Assembly: GCA_038255145.1 (NCBI GenBank) | Contig: JBBSLP010000024.1 | Coordinates: forward strand, 5,161-69,160 | Reading direction: 5' to 3' | Source of the DNA: WHTX01 sp038255145 | GTDB taxonomy: Bacteria; Actinomycetota; Acidimicrobiia; Acidimicrobiales; CAIXPF01 | Length of the DNA stretch: 64,000 nucleotides | Shown: positions 38,987-47,969 of the stretch, piece after piece | How the letters are laid out: the number at the start of each line of letters is the position of its first letter | Numbering within the stretch: the first letter of the stretch is position 1 | The notes under the pieces: generated by a model | The model's database searches: none | What the model saw: the letters and a program-made list of their open reading frames with translations, nothing else | What the model was told of the DNA's origin: nothing | Translations under genes and position numbers: made by a program

Positions 38987-40789
38987 TCAGCCGACCAGGT
39001 ACTTGGGTTCGATGGCGAAGAGGTCGGACGCACCCGCCGTCACCGAGGGCAGCAGCCCGCCGGCCTGGGGCAGCAGTTGGGTGGTGTAGAAGCGGGCCGT
39101 GGCCACCTTGGCCTGGAGGAACGAGGGCTCGAAGGTGCTGTCGCCACAGGCCAGGGCGCGCGTGGCCGACGCGGCCGAGCGGGCCAGCAACCAGCCACAG
39201 GTGACGAGCCCGAACATGCGCAGGTAGGGGGCGGAGCCGGCCAGGGCGCTGTTGGGGTCGGCGCTGTGCTCGATCAGCCACGCCGTGGCCGCCTCGAGGT
39301 TGCCGATCTGGACGGCGAAGGCGTCACGGATGGACGCCAGTTCGTCGAGGTCGGCCAGTTCGGCATCGACCGAACGCATCTCGGCCAGCAGCCCGAGGAC
39401 CCCGGCGCCGCCGCGCAGGCCGAGCTTGCGGCCCACCAGGTCGGCGGCCTGGATGCCGTTGGTGCCCTCGTAGATGGGCGCGATGCGACTGTCGCGGAAG
39501 TGCTGGGCCACACCGGTCTCCTCGACGTAGCCCATGCCCCCGTGCACCTGCAGGGCCAACGAGGTCAGCTCGACGCCCAGGTCGGTGGCGAAGCCCTTGC
39601 ACACCGGGGTGAGCAGGCCCACCAGCTCGGTGGCCGCCTCGCGCCCCGCGGCGTCGGGGTGGTGCTTGGAGCGGTCGATGGAGGCCGCGTTCAGGTACAG
39701 CAGGCACCGCAGGCCCTCGTTGAAGGCCTTCATCGTCATCAGCATGCGGCGCACGTCGGGGTGCTCGATGATGGGACTGGGTCCCGCCGGCGCCCCGATG
39801 GCCCGGCCCTGCTGGCGCTCCTGGGCGTAGCCCAGGGCCTGCTGGTAGGCCCGTTCGCTGATGGCCAGGCCCTCGAGGCCGACCGACAGGCGGGCGTTGT
39901 TCATCATCGTGAACATGTAGCGCATGCCCGCGTTCTCGTCGCCGATGAGCTCGCCCACCGCACCCTCACCGGCGTCGCCGAAGGACAACACGCACGTGGG
40001 GCTGCCGTGGATGCCCAGCTTGTGCTCTATGGACAGGCAGGTGACGTCGTTGCGCGCCCCGAGGGCGCCGTCGTCGCCGACCATGAACTTGGGCACGATG
40101 AAGCAGGAGATGCCCTTGGTCCCCGCCGGGGCCCCGGGGATGCGAGCCAACACCAGGTGCACGATGTTGTCGGTCATGTCGTGCTCGCCGTAGGTGATGA
40201 AGATCTTCTGCCCGAAGATGCGGTAGGTGCCGTCGGGCTGGGGCACGGCCCGGGTGGTGAGGGCACCCACGTCGGAACCGGCCTGGGGCTCGGTCAGGTT
40301 CATGGTGCCGGTCCACTCGCCGGTGACCATGCGGGAGAGGTAGAGCTCCTGCTGGGTCTCGCTGCCGTGGTGCAACAGGGCGTCGATGGCGCCCTGGGTC
40401 AGCAACGGGCACAGGGAGAAGGCCATGTTGGCCGAGGTCAGCATCTCCTGGATGGCCAGGCCCACGGCCAGGGGGAAGCCACCGCCGCCGTGCTCGGGAG
40501 GGAAGGGCACGGCCGACCAGCCCGCCTCGACGTAGCGCTGGTAGGCGGCCCGGAACCCCTCGGGCGTGGTCACCGTGCCGTCGGGGTTGCGCTGGCTGCC
40601 CTGCACGTCACCGATGCGGTTGACCGGCGCGACCACATCGGACATGAACCGCCCGCACTCCTCGAGCACACCGAGCACGGTGTCGAGGTCGGCGTGGGCG
40701 AACTCGTCCCAACCGGCGATCTGGGGGTAGTCGACGACCTGGCCCAGAACGAAGGCCATGTCCTTCAGCGGCGCGGTGTAGGCGGTCAC
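38987..40789 (-). CDS. Acyl-CoA dehydrogenase (FadE5-like, long form)
   Basis: 600 residues, about 200 more than short-chain enzymes, with the extra C-terminal domain seen in FadE5/AcdB-type long-chain dehydrogenases. FAD-binding TEPQAGSDVGALTTRA, substrate motif FGQKIFITYGEHDMTDN, and LQVHGGMGYVEETGVAQHFR with the catalytic Glu region and IAPIYEGTNGIQAADL are clear. It oxidises acyl-CoA to enoyl-CoA in beta-oxidation. The start is leaderless GTG at 40789, six bases after TAGGCT. lgt follows almost directly. Confidence 0.92.
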   Translation of the reverse strand: MTAYTAPLKDMAFVLGQVVDYPQIAGWDEFAHADLDTVLGVLEECGRFMSDVVAPVNRIGDVQGSQRNPDGTVTTPEGFRAAYQRYVEAGWSAVPFPPEHGGGGFPLAVGLAIQEMLTSANMAFSLCPLLTQGAIDALLHHGSETQQELYLSRMVTGEWTGTMNLTEPQAGSDVGALTTRAVPQPDGTYRIFGQKIFITYGEHDMTDNIVHLVLARIPGAPAGTKGISCFIVPKFMVGDDGALGARNDVTCLSIEHKLGIHGSPTCVLSFGDAGEGAVGELIGDENAGMRYMFTMMNNARLSVGLEGLAISERAYQQALGYAQERQQGRAIGAPAGPSPIIEHPDVRRMLMTMKAFNEGLRCLLYLNAASIDRSKHHPDAAGREAATELVGLLTPVCKGFATDLGVELTSLALQVHGGMGYVEETGVAQHFRDSRIAPIYEGTNGIQAADLVGRKLGLRGGAGVLGLLAEMRSVDAELADLDELASIRDAFAVQIGNLEAATAWLIEHSADPNSALAGSAPYLRMFGLVTCGWLLARSAASATRALACGDSTFEPSFLQAKVATARFYTTQLLPQAGGLLPSVTAGASDLFAIEPKYLVG

Positions 40790-40795
40790 GTATGG

Positions 40796-40801
40796 AGCCT
40801 A
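40796..40801 (-). promoter_or_regulatory. -10 hexamer TAGGCT, leaderless dehydrogenase start
   Basis: TAGGCT on the minus strand, six bases, GTG at 40789. Confidence 0.55.
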
Positions 40802-40835
40802 ATCATCGGACAACCCCGGGCCGGGCCGAACGCGA

Positions 40836-40877
40836 CAGCTCCCCGGCTCCGCCCCGAAGGCCAGGACCGGGGAGCTG
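40836..40877 (-). terminator. Terminator after amt1
   Basis: Perfect 11-bp stem CAGCTCCCCGG / CCGGGGAGCTG with a 20-base loop, 24 bases past the amt1 stop. Confidence 0.6.
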
Positions 40878-40900
40878 CAGACCTGAGGGACCGCCGTCGC

Positions 40901-42154
40901 TCAGACGCGCTCCATGGAGGAGTTGCCACCGTGGTAGGCGGTCTCGCTGTGCTCGGCGAGGTCGAGGCCGATCTCCTCGGTCTCCTCCGAGACCCGGATG
41001 CCGATGGTCATGGCCAGCACCTTCATGATGGCGAAGGTGACCACGAAGGAGAAGACGATGGTCACGGCGTTGGCCAGGAACTGCTCGAAGAGCAGGCTGG
41101 CACCACCGCCGAGGAACAGGCCTTCCTTGAACTCGCCGCCGAAGAAGGTCGGGTCGGCGAAGAAGCCGATGAGCAGCGAGCCCACCAGACCACCGACGAA
41201 GTGGACACCGACGACGTCGAGGGCGTCGTCGAAACCGGCCCTGAACTTGATGCGCACGGCGAAGCAGCACACGGCACCGGCGATGAGGCCGATGATGATG
41301 GGCGACATGCCGGCGACGAAGCCGGCGCCGGGGGTGATGGCCACCAGACCGGCGACGATGCCCGAGGCCGCACCCAGGTTGGTGATGTGGCCGTCGCGGA
41401 ACTTCTCGATGAGGCACCACACCAGGCCGGCAGCGGCCGCGGCCAGGAACGTGTTCATGAAGGCCTGGATGGCCACGCCGCTGGCGGCGAAGGCCGAGCC
41501 GGCGTTGAAGCCGAACCAGCCGAACCACAGGATGCCGGTGCCCAGCATGACCAGGGGCATCGAGTGGGGCGGGTGACCCTCGGTCGGCCAGCCCTTGCGC
41601 TTGCCCAGGGCGAGCACGGCGGCCAGGGCGGCGATGCCGGCGTTGACGTGGATGACGGTGCCGCCGGCGAAGTCGAGCGAGCCACGGGAGCCCAGCCAAC
41701 CGGTCAGGCCGTCGCCCCACACGCCGCCGTAGACCCAGAACGACACGGGGCAGTAGACGAGCACGATCCACACCGGCACGAAGATGGCCCAGGCCGAGAA
41801 CTTCATGCGGTCGGCGACGGCGCCCGAGATCAGCGCCGGGGTGATGACGGCGAACATGCCCAGGAAGATCACCGCCAGCAGGGTGCTGCCACCCGACTCA
41901 TCGGTGATCTTCATGTCCTTCAGGAACGCCCAGTCGAAGTTGCCGATGACCTTGCCGCCGCCGCTGTAGGCCAACGAGAACCCGATCACGACCCAGACCA
42001 CAGGGACGATCAGCAGGCACCAGAAGTTCATCATCAGCATGTTGAGGACGTTGCGGCTGCGGTCCATCCCTCCGTAGAAGAACGCCAGCCCTGGCGTCAT
42101 GAACAGCACGAGCGCTGATGAGACCAGCACCCAAGCTGCGTCGCCTGAATCCAT
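40901..42154 (-). CDS. amt: Ammonium transporter (Amt1)
   Basis: 417 residues, 11 predicted helices, no signal peptide. Amt family marks: FFYGGMDRSRNVLNMLMM (helix 1-2), FAGGTVIHVNAGIAALAA with the twin-His region, GWFGFNAGSAFA, and DVVGVHFVGGLVGSLL with the second pore His. It conducts ammonium through a phenylalanine-gated hydrophobic pore. GGGAG precedes the ATG at 42154. No glnK is coupled to it, which is unusual; PII control would have to act in trans. A decayed amt remnant lies directly upstream on the same strand. Confidence 0.93.
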   Translation of the reverse strand: MDSGDAAWVLVSSALVLFMTPGLAFFYGGMDRSRNVLNMLMMNFWCLLIVPVVWVVIGFSLAYSGGGKVIGNFDWAFLKDMKITDESGGSTLLAVIFLGMFAVITPALISGAVADRMKFSAWAIFVPVWIVLVYCPVSFWVYGGVWGDGLTGWLGSRGSLDFAGGTVIHVNAGIAALAAVLALGKRKGWPTEGHPPHSMPLVMLGTGILWFGWFGFNAGSAFAASGVAIQAFMNTFLAAAAAGLVWCLIEKFRDGHITNLGAASGIVAGLVAITPGAGFVAGMSPIIIGLIAGAVCCFAVRIKFRAGFDDALDVVGVHFVGGLVGSLLIGFFADPTFFGGEFKEGLFLGGGASLLFEQFLANAVTIVFSFVVTFAIMKVLAMTIGIRVSEETEEIGLDLAEHSETAYHGGNSSMERV

Positions 42155-42229
42155 CTGTTTCTCCCTCTCCCCGGTAGAGCGGCGACAGACTTGCGTGCTC
42201 GTGTTTCCGGACTGTTTCGGGACGCAGTC

Positions 42230-42486
42230 TCGGACATGAACCGTCGTGGCAGGCGGGGGCGCCCATCTCGACCTCGTCCATGCCGGTGCTCGTCCTCGGC
42301 CGTCGGGCGGATGCCACCCTTGGTGGACGTGTCCTGCACCTTGAAGAAGGCGAAGGCGATACCGAAGGGTGCCGACGCACAGCTTGCCCGCTTGCCGCTG
42401 ACTCCGTGCACGGTGACGGCGGCCACCGGATCGTCGATCTCGCTCAGCCACGTGTCGACATCGGTCCCTTGGGCTCCGGCTGGCAT
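42230..42486 (-). pseudogene. Decayed ammonium transporter fragment (C-terminal part)
   Basis: One frame reads WLSEIDDPVAAVTVHGVSG, which aligns with DRIRIDDPVGAISVHGVCG of Amt2; another, about 160 bases further, reads MDEVEMGAPACHDG, resembling the Amt2 tail GLDRVEHGSPGYG. In intact Amt2 these blocks are about 95 residues apart, here about 55, and they are in different frames. So the remnant has an internal deletion and a frameshift, and lacks all upstream helices. It occupies the leader region of amt1. Confidence 0.6.
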
Positions 42487-42516
42487 CGCCTGTCACGAGC
42501 GGCGCCACTGGCAGGT

Positions 42517-42606
42517 GATGACGGTCTCGTCGCCCTCGTCGCCGCCCTCCTCGGCTTCCTGGGCACCACCACGGTCGCCCGCTACATCGGACGGCGGGGG
42601 CTGTGA
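42517..42606 (+). pseudogene. C-terminal remnant of mrpF
   Basis: The frame DDGLVALVAALLGFLGTTTV followed by ARYIGRRGL and a stop matches the last helix of MrpF (compare LVVLALVSFIGTAMVARF in the intact mrpF of this window). The first two helices and a start codon are missing; upstream lies the amt remnant. It is followed by mrpG, the normal gene order, so this is the edge of a broken mrp operon. Confidence 0.6.
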
Positions 42607-42631
42607 GCCCGCCGGCCGGTCGCTCGAGGAG

Positions 42632-42687
42632 GGTCACATGAGGACGGTCACATGAGGACGGTCACATGAGGACGGTCACATGAGGAC
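42632..42687 (+). repeat. Four 14-base tandem repeats forming coupled minicistrons before mrpG
   Basis: GGTCACATGAGGAC occurs four times (42632, 42646, 42660, 42674). Each unit holds an ATG and, just after it, GAGGA that can serve as ribosome binding site for the next ATG. The first three ATGs open the 5-codon frame MRTVT, whose TGA overlaps the next ATG (ATGA). The fourth ATG (42680) is the mrpG start. Confidence 0.8.
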
Positions 42688-43021
42688 GGTGCTCGACGTC
42701 GTCGCCGCGGCCCTGATCCTGAGCGGCTCGTCGCTGGCCCTCATCGCCGCGGTGGGGCTTCACCGTCTTGGCGACCTCTACGCCCGCATGCACGCCGCGA
42801 CCAAGCCGGCCACGCTCGGCATCGGCCTGTGCCTGTCCGGTGCCGCCCTGACCGTCGACCACCTGTCCACGGTCACCAAGATCGTCCTCGCCATCGTGTT
42901 GCAGCTGCCGACCAACCCCGTGGCCGCCCACCTGCTGGGCCGCTCGGCCCACCACGCCGGGGCGGCAAAGAGCCCCACCACTGTCCTCGACGAGCTCGAG
43001 GACGGCGGCGGGGCTCCCTGA
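42680..43021 (+). CDS. mrpG: Orphan MrpG/MnhG-like antiporter subunit
   Basis: 113 residues, three helices. LIAAVGLHRLGDLYARMHAATKPATLGIGLCLSG is the typical MnhG/PhaG segment (helix 1 end, LPDxYARxHAxxK-like loop, helix 2), and LPTNPVAAHLLGRSAHHAG matches LxxPVAAHxxxRAA. The rest of the operon is missing here; only a piece of mrpF precedes it. A complete mrpA-G operon lies at 50121-56180 with its own mrpG, to which this is a paralogue. It may be a relic still translated through the unusual repeat leader, or act on the Mrp complex in trans. Confidence 0.85.
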   Translation: MRTVLDVVAAALILSGSSLALIAAVGLHRLGDLYARMHAATKPATLGIGLCLSGAALTVDHLSTVTKIVLAIVLQLPTNPVAAHLLGRSAHHAGAAKSPTTVLDELEDGGGAP

Positions 43022-43027
43022 TCCGGG

Positions 43028-43069
43028 GGGCGGAGGCGCCGGCCGGGCCGTCGGTCCGGCGCCCCGCCC
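43028..43069. terminator. Terminator between orphan mrpG and amt2
   Basis: Fourteen paired bases, GGGCGG-a-GGCGCCGG against CCGGCGCC-CCGCCC, one bulged A, 13-base loop; lies between two convergent genes. Confidence 0.65.
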
Positions 43070-43072
43070 TGG

Positions 43073-44446
43073 TCAGACGGTGAGCAGGTTGTCGCTCACG
43101 CTGTCGGCGCCGTAGCCCGGCGAGCCGTGCTCGACCCGATCGAGGCCCTCGACCTCCTCCTCCTTGTCGACCCGCAGGCCCATGGTGGCCTTGATGGTGG
43201 CGAAGAGGATGCCGGTGGTGACGACCACGAACACGAACACGGCGACGACACCGATGACCTGGCTCACGAGCTGGCTAGCCCCGCCGCCGTAGAAGAGGCC
43301 CTCGATGCCATCGTCCGCCCGGTTGGCGAACAGGCCCACGGCGATGGTGCCCCAGGCCCCGCAGACGCCGTGGACCGAGATGGCGCCCACGGGGTCGTCG
43401 ATCCGGATGCGGTCGAAGAACAGCACCGAGAACACCACGAGGACGCCGGCGACGATGCCGATGATGAGGGCCCCGATGGGGGTGACCACCCAGGCACCGG
43501 CGGTGACGCCGACCAGGCCAGCCAGCAGGCCGTTGGCCGTCATGGCCACATCCGGCTTGCCCGTCTTGGCCCAGATGACGAACATCGAGGTCACCGCACC
43601 AGCCGCGCCGGCCAGGGTGGTGGTCAGGGCGATGTCGCCGATGACCGGGTCGGCGCCCAGCCACGAGCCAGGGTTGAACCCGTACCAGCCCACCAGCAGG
43701 ATCAGCGTGCCCAGCACGGCGAAGGGGATGCTGTGGCCGGGGATGGCCCGGGGCTTGCCGTCAGCGCCGTACTTGCCGATGCGAGGGCCGAGGAACCAGG
43801 CGCCGACCAGCGCCGCCCAGCCCCCGACCGAGTGCACGAGGGTGGAACCGGCGAAGTCGTGGAAGGGGGTGTCGAGCTGGAAGAGCCAGCCACCGCCCCA
43901 CTGCCAGCGGACGACGATCGGGTAGATCAGGCCCGAGATGACCACCGAGTACACGAGGTAGGACGTGAACTTGGTGCGCTCGGCCATGGCGCCGGACACG
44001 ATTGTTGCCGCCGTGGCTGCGAAGGCCACCTGGAACACGAAGAAGGTCGCCGGGGTGAGGTTGCCGTAGGCGAACGCCCCGTCGCCGAGGAACCAGCCGG
44101 AACCGCCGATGAACCTGCCCAGGCCGTCGAAGCTGCCGCCGAAGGCGATGGCGAAGCCGACGGCGAAGAAGGCGATGGCCCCGAAGCAGAAGTCCATCAT
44201 GTTCTTGGCCATGATGTTGGCGACGCTCTTCGCTCGCGTCAGACCCGCCTCCACCAGCGCGAAGCCAGCCTGCATGAAGATCACCAGCACCGCAGACAGC
44301 AGCACGTAGACGTTGTCCAACGTCGTCTGCAGGTCTGCGGTGGTCAGCTCCTCTGCGTCCTGAGCGAAAGCCGGTTCGGCGAGCAGACCCACCAACCCGG
44401 CCGTGAGACCTGCACCGAGCAGGCCGCGTTTGAGCCATCTACACAT
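43073..44446 (-). CDS. amt: Ammonium transporter with cleavable signal peptide (Amt2)
   Basis: 457 residues. Unlike Amt1 it begins with a signal peptide (LKRGLLGAGLTAGLVGLL, AEPAFA) followed by an extracytoplasmic lead ELTTADLQTTLDNVYVLLSA, as in E. coli AmtB and many actinobacterial Amt proteins. Core marks: GFALVEAGLTRAKSVANIMA, FAGSTLVHSVGGWAALVGAW (first pore His), GWYGFNPGSWLG and IDDPVGAISVHGVCGAWGTI (second pore His). The acidic tail EEEVEGLDRVEHGSPGYG is the cytoplasmic PII-interaction region. GGAGG precedes the ATG at 44446. Two Amt proteins may serve different ammonium ranges. Confidence 0.94.
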   Translation of the reverse strand: MCRWLKRGLLGAGLTAGLVGLLAEPAFAQDAEELTTADLQTTLDNVYVLLSAVLVIFMQAGFALVEAGLTRAKSVANIMAKNMMDFCFGAIAFFAVGFAIAFGGSFDGLGRFIGGSGWFLGDGAFAYGNLTPATFFVFQVAFAATAATIVSGAMAERTKFTSYLVYSVVISGLIYPIVVRWQWGGGWLFQLDTPFHDFAGSTLVHSVGGWAALVGAWFLGPRIGKYGADGKPRAIPGHSIPFAVLGTLILLVGWYGFNPGSWLGADPVIGDIALTTTLAGAAGAVTSMFVIWAKTGKPDVAMTANGLLAGLVGVTAGAWVVTPIGALIIGIVAGVLVVFSVLFFDRIRIDDPVGAISVHGVCGAWGTIAVGLFANRADDGIEGLFYGGGASQLVSQVIGVVAVFVFVVVTTGILFATIKATMGLRVDKEEEVEGLDRVEHGSPGYGADSVSDNLLTV

Positions 44447-44610
44447 CAGGTGTCCTCCCAGACGTCGCCCGTGTCGGGCCACCGGCGAGCGTCACCGGTA
44501 GCTGACGCGAGACTTTCCGCTCGGTGTTACCAGCGGGTTTCGCCCCGTTTCCCGGCCATGACCTGGGAGTGAAGCGCCCGTCAACGCGATGCTGGTCATG
44601 ACCACGATGC

Positions 44611-46041
44611 GTGAGGTCACGTCCCCGGCGATTGGGCCGGGTGGGGCGGCGGGTAGCCCGCCAACCCTTGGACCACTACCTGCTCCTCCTGGCCGTGCTC
44701 GGCGTCGCCATCGTCGGGGGGGCGCTGCTGCGACGGGTGCTCAGCCCCATGCCCCTGTCGCTGCCCATCGTCTACCTGGCCGTGGGCATCCTGCTGTTCT
44801 CCCTGCCCATCAGCCTGGAAGGCCCCCGCCCCGGCGCCGACGACGAGGCGGCCGAGCGCCTGACCGAGTTCGTGGTGATCGTGTCGCTGATGGGCGCCGG
44901 GCTCAAGCTCAACCGGCGCATCGGGTGGCGCTCGTGGGGGTCCACGTGGCGCCTGCTCGGCATCACCATGCCCCTGACCATCGCCGGCGTGGTGCTGCTG
45001 GCCGCCGGGCCCCTGGGGCTGGCGGCGGCGAGCGCCATCCTGCTCGGCGCGGTCCTGGCGCCCACCGACCCGGTCCTGGCCTCCGAGGTACAGGTGGAGA
45101 AGCCGGTGCCGAACGAAGAGGAGGATGCGGACGACGAGGTCCGCTTCGCCCTCACCTCCGAGGCCGGGTTGAACGACGCGCTGGCCTTCCCCTTCACCAA
45201 CCTGGCCATCGCCCTGGCCGCCGGTGGCACCTGGTTCTGGGGCTGGGTGGCCGAGGACGTGGTGCTCAAGTTGGCCGTGGGCGGGTTGTCAGGCTGGCTC
45301 TGTGGTCGGGCCGTGGCCTGGCTGGCCTTCCGCCTCCGCTCCAAGAGCTCCCTGGCCCACACCAGCGAGGGGTTCGTGGCCATCGGCGCCACCCTGGCCG
45401 TGTACGGGATCACCGAGCTGGTGCACGGCTACGGCTTCCTGGCCGTGTTCATCGCCGCGGTCACCATGCGCAACGCCGAGCGGGGCCACGAGTACCACGA
45501 GGTGCTCCACGGCTTCGCCGAATCCACCGAGCAGCTGGCCAGCATCGTGTTCCTCCTGCTCCTGGGCGGGGCCGTTGTCGACGGCGGCCTCTCGGACATG
45601 ACCCTCACCGGGGCGCTGGTGGCCGTGGCCATCGTCTTCCTCGTGCGCCCGCTGGCCGGATGGATCGGCCTGCTGGGCTCGTCCGCCGACAAAGGCGAAC
45701 GGCTGGCCATCGCCTTCTTCGGCATCCGCGGCATGGGGTCGATCTACTACCTGGCCCACGCCGCCACCGAGGAACGCTTCCCGGCCGCCGGCCAGGTGTG
45801 GGCGGTGGCGCTGCTGGTGATCGTCATCTCCCTCGTCGTGCACGGGACGACGGCGACTGCGGCGTTGAGCTGGCTGGAGCGCCGCCGGCAGACCGGGCCC
45901 TGGGAGCCGGCTGCGAGCGGACCCCAGCGGGCCCCGGCCGACGACGCTGAGCGCGAGCCCGGCGTGGTCGGTCGGCTGGTCAGGGGTCGGCTGGCGACGG
46001 GTCAGGCGTCGAGGTCGACGCCCGGCTCCAACAACCGGTAG
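44611..46041 (+). CDS. Cation:proton antiporter, CPA1/NhaP type
   Basis: 476 residues with about 12 helices. Conserved pore motif APTDPVLASEVQVEKP (helix 5, TDP) and EAGLNDALAFPF (helix 6, ND pair) identify the CPA1 family, which exchanges Na+ or K+ for H+. The usual C-terminal regulatory domain is absent; the tail is short, Arg-rich and hydrophilic. The GTG at 44611 is a guess among several starts; a TTG near 44670 would still include helix 1. Its last 40 bases overlap the convergent response regulator gene. It fits functionally with Mrp and the KdpDE-like pair nearby. Confidence 0.9.
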   Translation: MRSRPRRLGRVGRRVARQPLDHYLLLLAVLGVAIVGGALLRRVLSPMPLSLPIVYLAVGILLFSLPISLEGPRPGADDEAAERLTEFVVIVSLMGAGLKLNRRIGWRSWGSTWRLLGITMPLTIAGVVLLAAGPLGLAAASAILLGAVLAPTDPVLASEVQVEKPVPNEEEDADDEVRFALTSEAGLNDALAFPFTNLAIALAAGGTWFWGWVAEDVVLKLAVGGLSGWLCGRAVAWLAFRLRSKSSLAHTSEGFVAIGATLAVYGITELVHGYGFLAVFIAAVTMRNAERGHEYHEVLHGFAESTEQLASIVFLLLLGGAVVDGGLSDMTLTGALVAVAIVFLVRPLAGWIGLLGSSADKGERLAIAFFGIRGMGSIYYLAHAATEERFPAAGQVWAVALLVIVISLVVHGTTATAALSWLERRRQTGPWEPAASGPQRAPADDAEREPGVVGRLVRGRLATGQASRSTPGSNNR

Positions 46042-46751
46042 CCGACGCCGGGCTCGGTGACCAGGCGCGGGCGGGCCGGTCCCCCGCCGAGCTTGCCCCG
46101 CAGCTGGTTCACGTGCACCCGCAGGGACTGGGTCGTCCCCGGGCGCCCCTGCCACACGTGGGACAGCAGCACGCCGTGGGTGAGCACCCGACCGCGGTTG
46201 CGGGCCAGCAGCGTGAGCAGCCGGAACTCCTTGGGGGTCATCTCGACCTCCACCCCACCGATGGACACCTGGTGGGCGGCGACGTCGATGAACAGGTCGC
46301 CCACCCGCACGGTGACCGGGTCGACGACGGCCTCGATGGTCTGGCGGTGGCGGAGCCCGACCCGGATCCGGGCCAGCAGCTCGCCGGTCGAGAACGGCTT
46401 GGTGACGTAGTCGTCGGCACCGGCATCGAGGGCAGCGATCTTGCGGTCCTGCAGCCCATCGGCGGTGACGACCACGATGGGGTTGCGGTACCACGACCGC
46501 AGCGATGCGCACAGCCGGATGCCGTCGACATCGGGCAGTCCCAGGTCCAAGATGATGAGATCGGGCTCGACCACGGCGGCCTGTTCGGCCGCGGCCTGTC
46601 CCGTCTTGGCCACGGTGACCCCGTAACCCCGGGCCTCGAGCGCTATGGAGAGCACCCGCACCAGGGCGGGCTCGTCGTCGACCACCAGGATGGAAGCCTC
46701 ACGCCCGGGGGAAGGTGGCGGTGAAGCGGGCGCCTCGGCCGGCTGCGTCAC
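46002..46751 (-). CDS. KdpE-like OmpR-family response regulator
   Basis: 249 residues. Receiver domain (about 25-140): acidic pair in ILVVDDEPALVRVL, phospho-acceptor in LIILDLGLPDVDG, Thr in VVTADG and Lys in DDYVTKPFS. The winged-helix effector (about 155-245) shows LTPKEFRLLTLLARNRGRVL-type sequence and GVGYRLLEP. The start GTG at 46751 gives a Pro/Ala-rich lead of 24 residues and overlaps the kinase gene by 53 bases; no other start fits. Potassium/turgor sensing is suggested by similarity to KdpE, but no kdpFABC is present, so targets may be the local ion transporters. Confidence 0.87.
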   Translation of the reverse strand: MTQPAEAPASPPPSPGREASILVVDDEPALVRVLSIALEARGYGVTVAKTGQAAAEQAAVVEPDLIILDLGLPDVDGIRLCASLRSWYRNPIVVVTADGLQDRKIAALDAGADDYVTKPFSTGELLARIRVGLRHRQTIEAVVDPVTVRVGDLFIDVAAHQVSIGGVEVEMTPKEFRLLTLLARNRGRVLTHGVLLSHVWQGRPGTTQSLRVHVNQLRGKLGGGPARPRLVTEPGVGYRLLEPGVDLDA

Positions 46752-47709
46752 TGAAGGCGATGGTACCCCCGTGCGCCTCGACGACGGCCTTGCAGATGGC
46801 CAGGCCGATCCCGCTCGACCCGGCCAACGCGCCCGAGCTGAACGGCTCGAAGAGGTGGCCACGGACCAGGGCGTCCACCCCTCGCCCGGCATCCACCACC
46901 GCCAGCGCCACCCCGCCACCGACGGCGCGGGCCTCGAGGCGCACCGGGGCCCCCGGCGGGCTGTGGCGCACCGCGTTCTCCAGCAGGTTGACCACCACCT
47001 GCTCCACCAGAGCATGGTCGGCGTCGATGAGGGGAAGCCCGACAGGGACGTCGACCTCGAGGCGGTGCTCGCCCCACAGTCGCTCGAGCCGGCGGGCCGA
47101 GACGTCGACCAGCTCGCGCACGTCGACGGCCTGCCGCTGGGGTCGCAGGAACCCGGCTTCGATGCGGCCCAGGCTGAGCAGGTTGGCCACCAGGCGGTCG
47201 AGGCGGTCGGCCTCGTCGATCACGATGTCGAGCAGCTCGGCCCGCACGGCGGGGTCGCTGACCTCGTCACCCCGCAGGTCGAGCGACGCCGCCTTGATGG
47301 CGGCCAACGGGGTACGCAGGTCGTGGGAGACCGAACGCAGCAGGCCGACGCGCTGGCGGTCCACGTCGTGCAGCAACTCGATGCGGCCCGCAACCAGGGT
47401 GCCCACCGACACGGCGACGATGAGGAACACCGCCAGCGCCAACAGGTCCTCGCGCACGCCGACCCGGATGGAGCCCACCGGGGGGATGATGAGGCTGAAG
47501 GCCAGGGTGGTGGCCACGCACACCGCGTACGCGGCCCGACGCCCGCCGACCAGCGCGGTGACGACGATGGGCACCACCAGGACCAGGGCCGGGGTGGCCC
47601 CCGTCCGGTGGTCGCTCAGCGGGCCCAAGACCACGGCCAGCAAGCCGACGATCGCGCAACCCGCCACCGCGGCCGTGACGGGGCGCAAGCGGCGCCGTGG
47701 CGAGGACAT
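46699..47709 (-). CDS. KdpD-like sensor histidine kinase (DUF4118 type)
   Basis: 336 residues. Three to four short helices (about 10-100) form a DUF4118 membrane sensor as in KdpD, without the N-terminal KdpD universal-stress domain. Then the HisKA H box LLRSVSHDLRTPLAAIKAAS, N box VVVNLLENAVRHS, and the G boxes DAGRGVDALVRGHLFEPF and SGIGLAICKAVVEAHGG. ATG at 47709; upstream CATGAT is six bases away, a weak -10 match. It is the cognate kinase of the overlapping regulator. A broken copy of the same pair lies immediately upstream. Confidence 0.9.
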   Translation of the reverse strand: MSSPRRRLRPVTAAVAGCAIVGLLAVVLGPLSDHRTGATPALVLVVPIVVTALVGGRRAAYAVCVATTLAFSLIIPPVGSIRVGVREDLLALAVFLIVAVSVGTLVAGRIELLHDVDRQRVGLLRSVSHDLRTPLAAIKAASLDLRGDEVSDPAVRAELLDIVIDEADRLDRLVANLLSLGRIEAGFLRPQRQAVDVRELVDVSARRLERLWGEHRLEVDVPVGLPLIDADHALVEQVVVNLLENAVRHSPPGAPVRLEARAVGGGVALAVVDAGRGVDALVRGHLFEPFSSGALAGSSGIGLAICKAVVEAHGGTIAFSDAAGRGARFTATFPRA

Positions 47710-47969
47710 GATCCCATCATGGCCCGGTGGCCCCACAGGCCCCCGGCCGGTGCACGCCAACGCTCACGACGCTGACCAGGTCGGCGTCGAGCGCCCGCCC
47801 GGGGGCACGCGACCTCCCGCTCCCGGCCCCCGGGGCGCAGCGGCGCCCTCAGGAGGCGCTGAGGAGCTCCCGCATGGGGCCGGAGGGCACGTCGAGCACC
47901 CACCCCGTCGCACGCACGGTGCGTAGGCGCAGACCCAGCTGGCCGAGGTGCCGCCGATAGCTCCGGACG

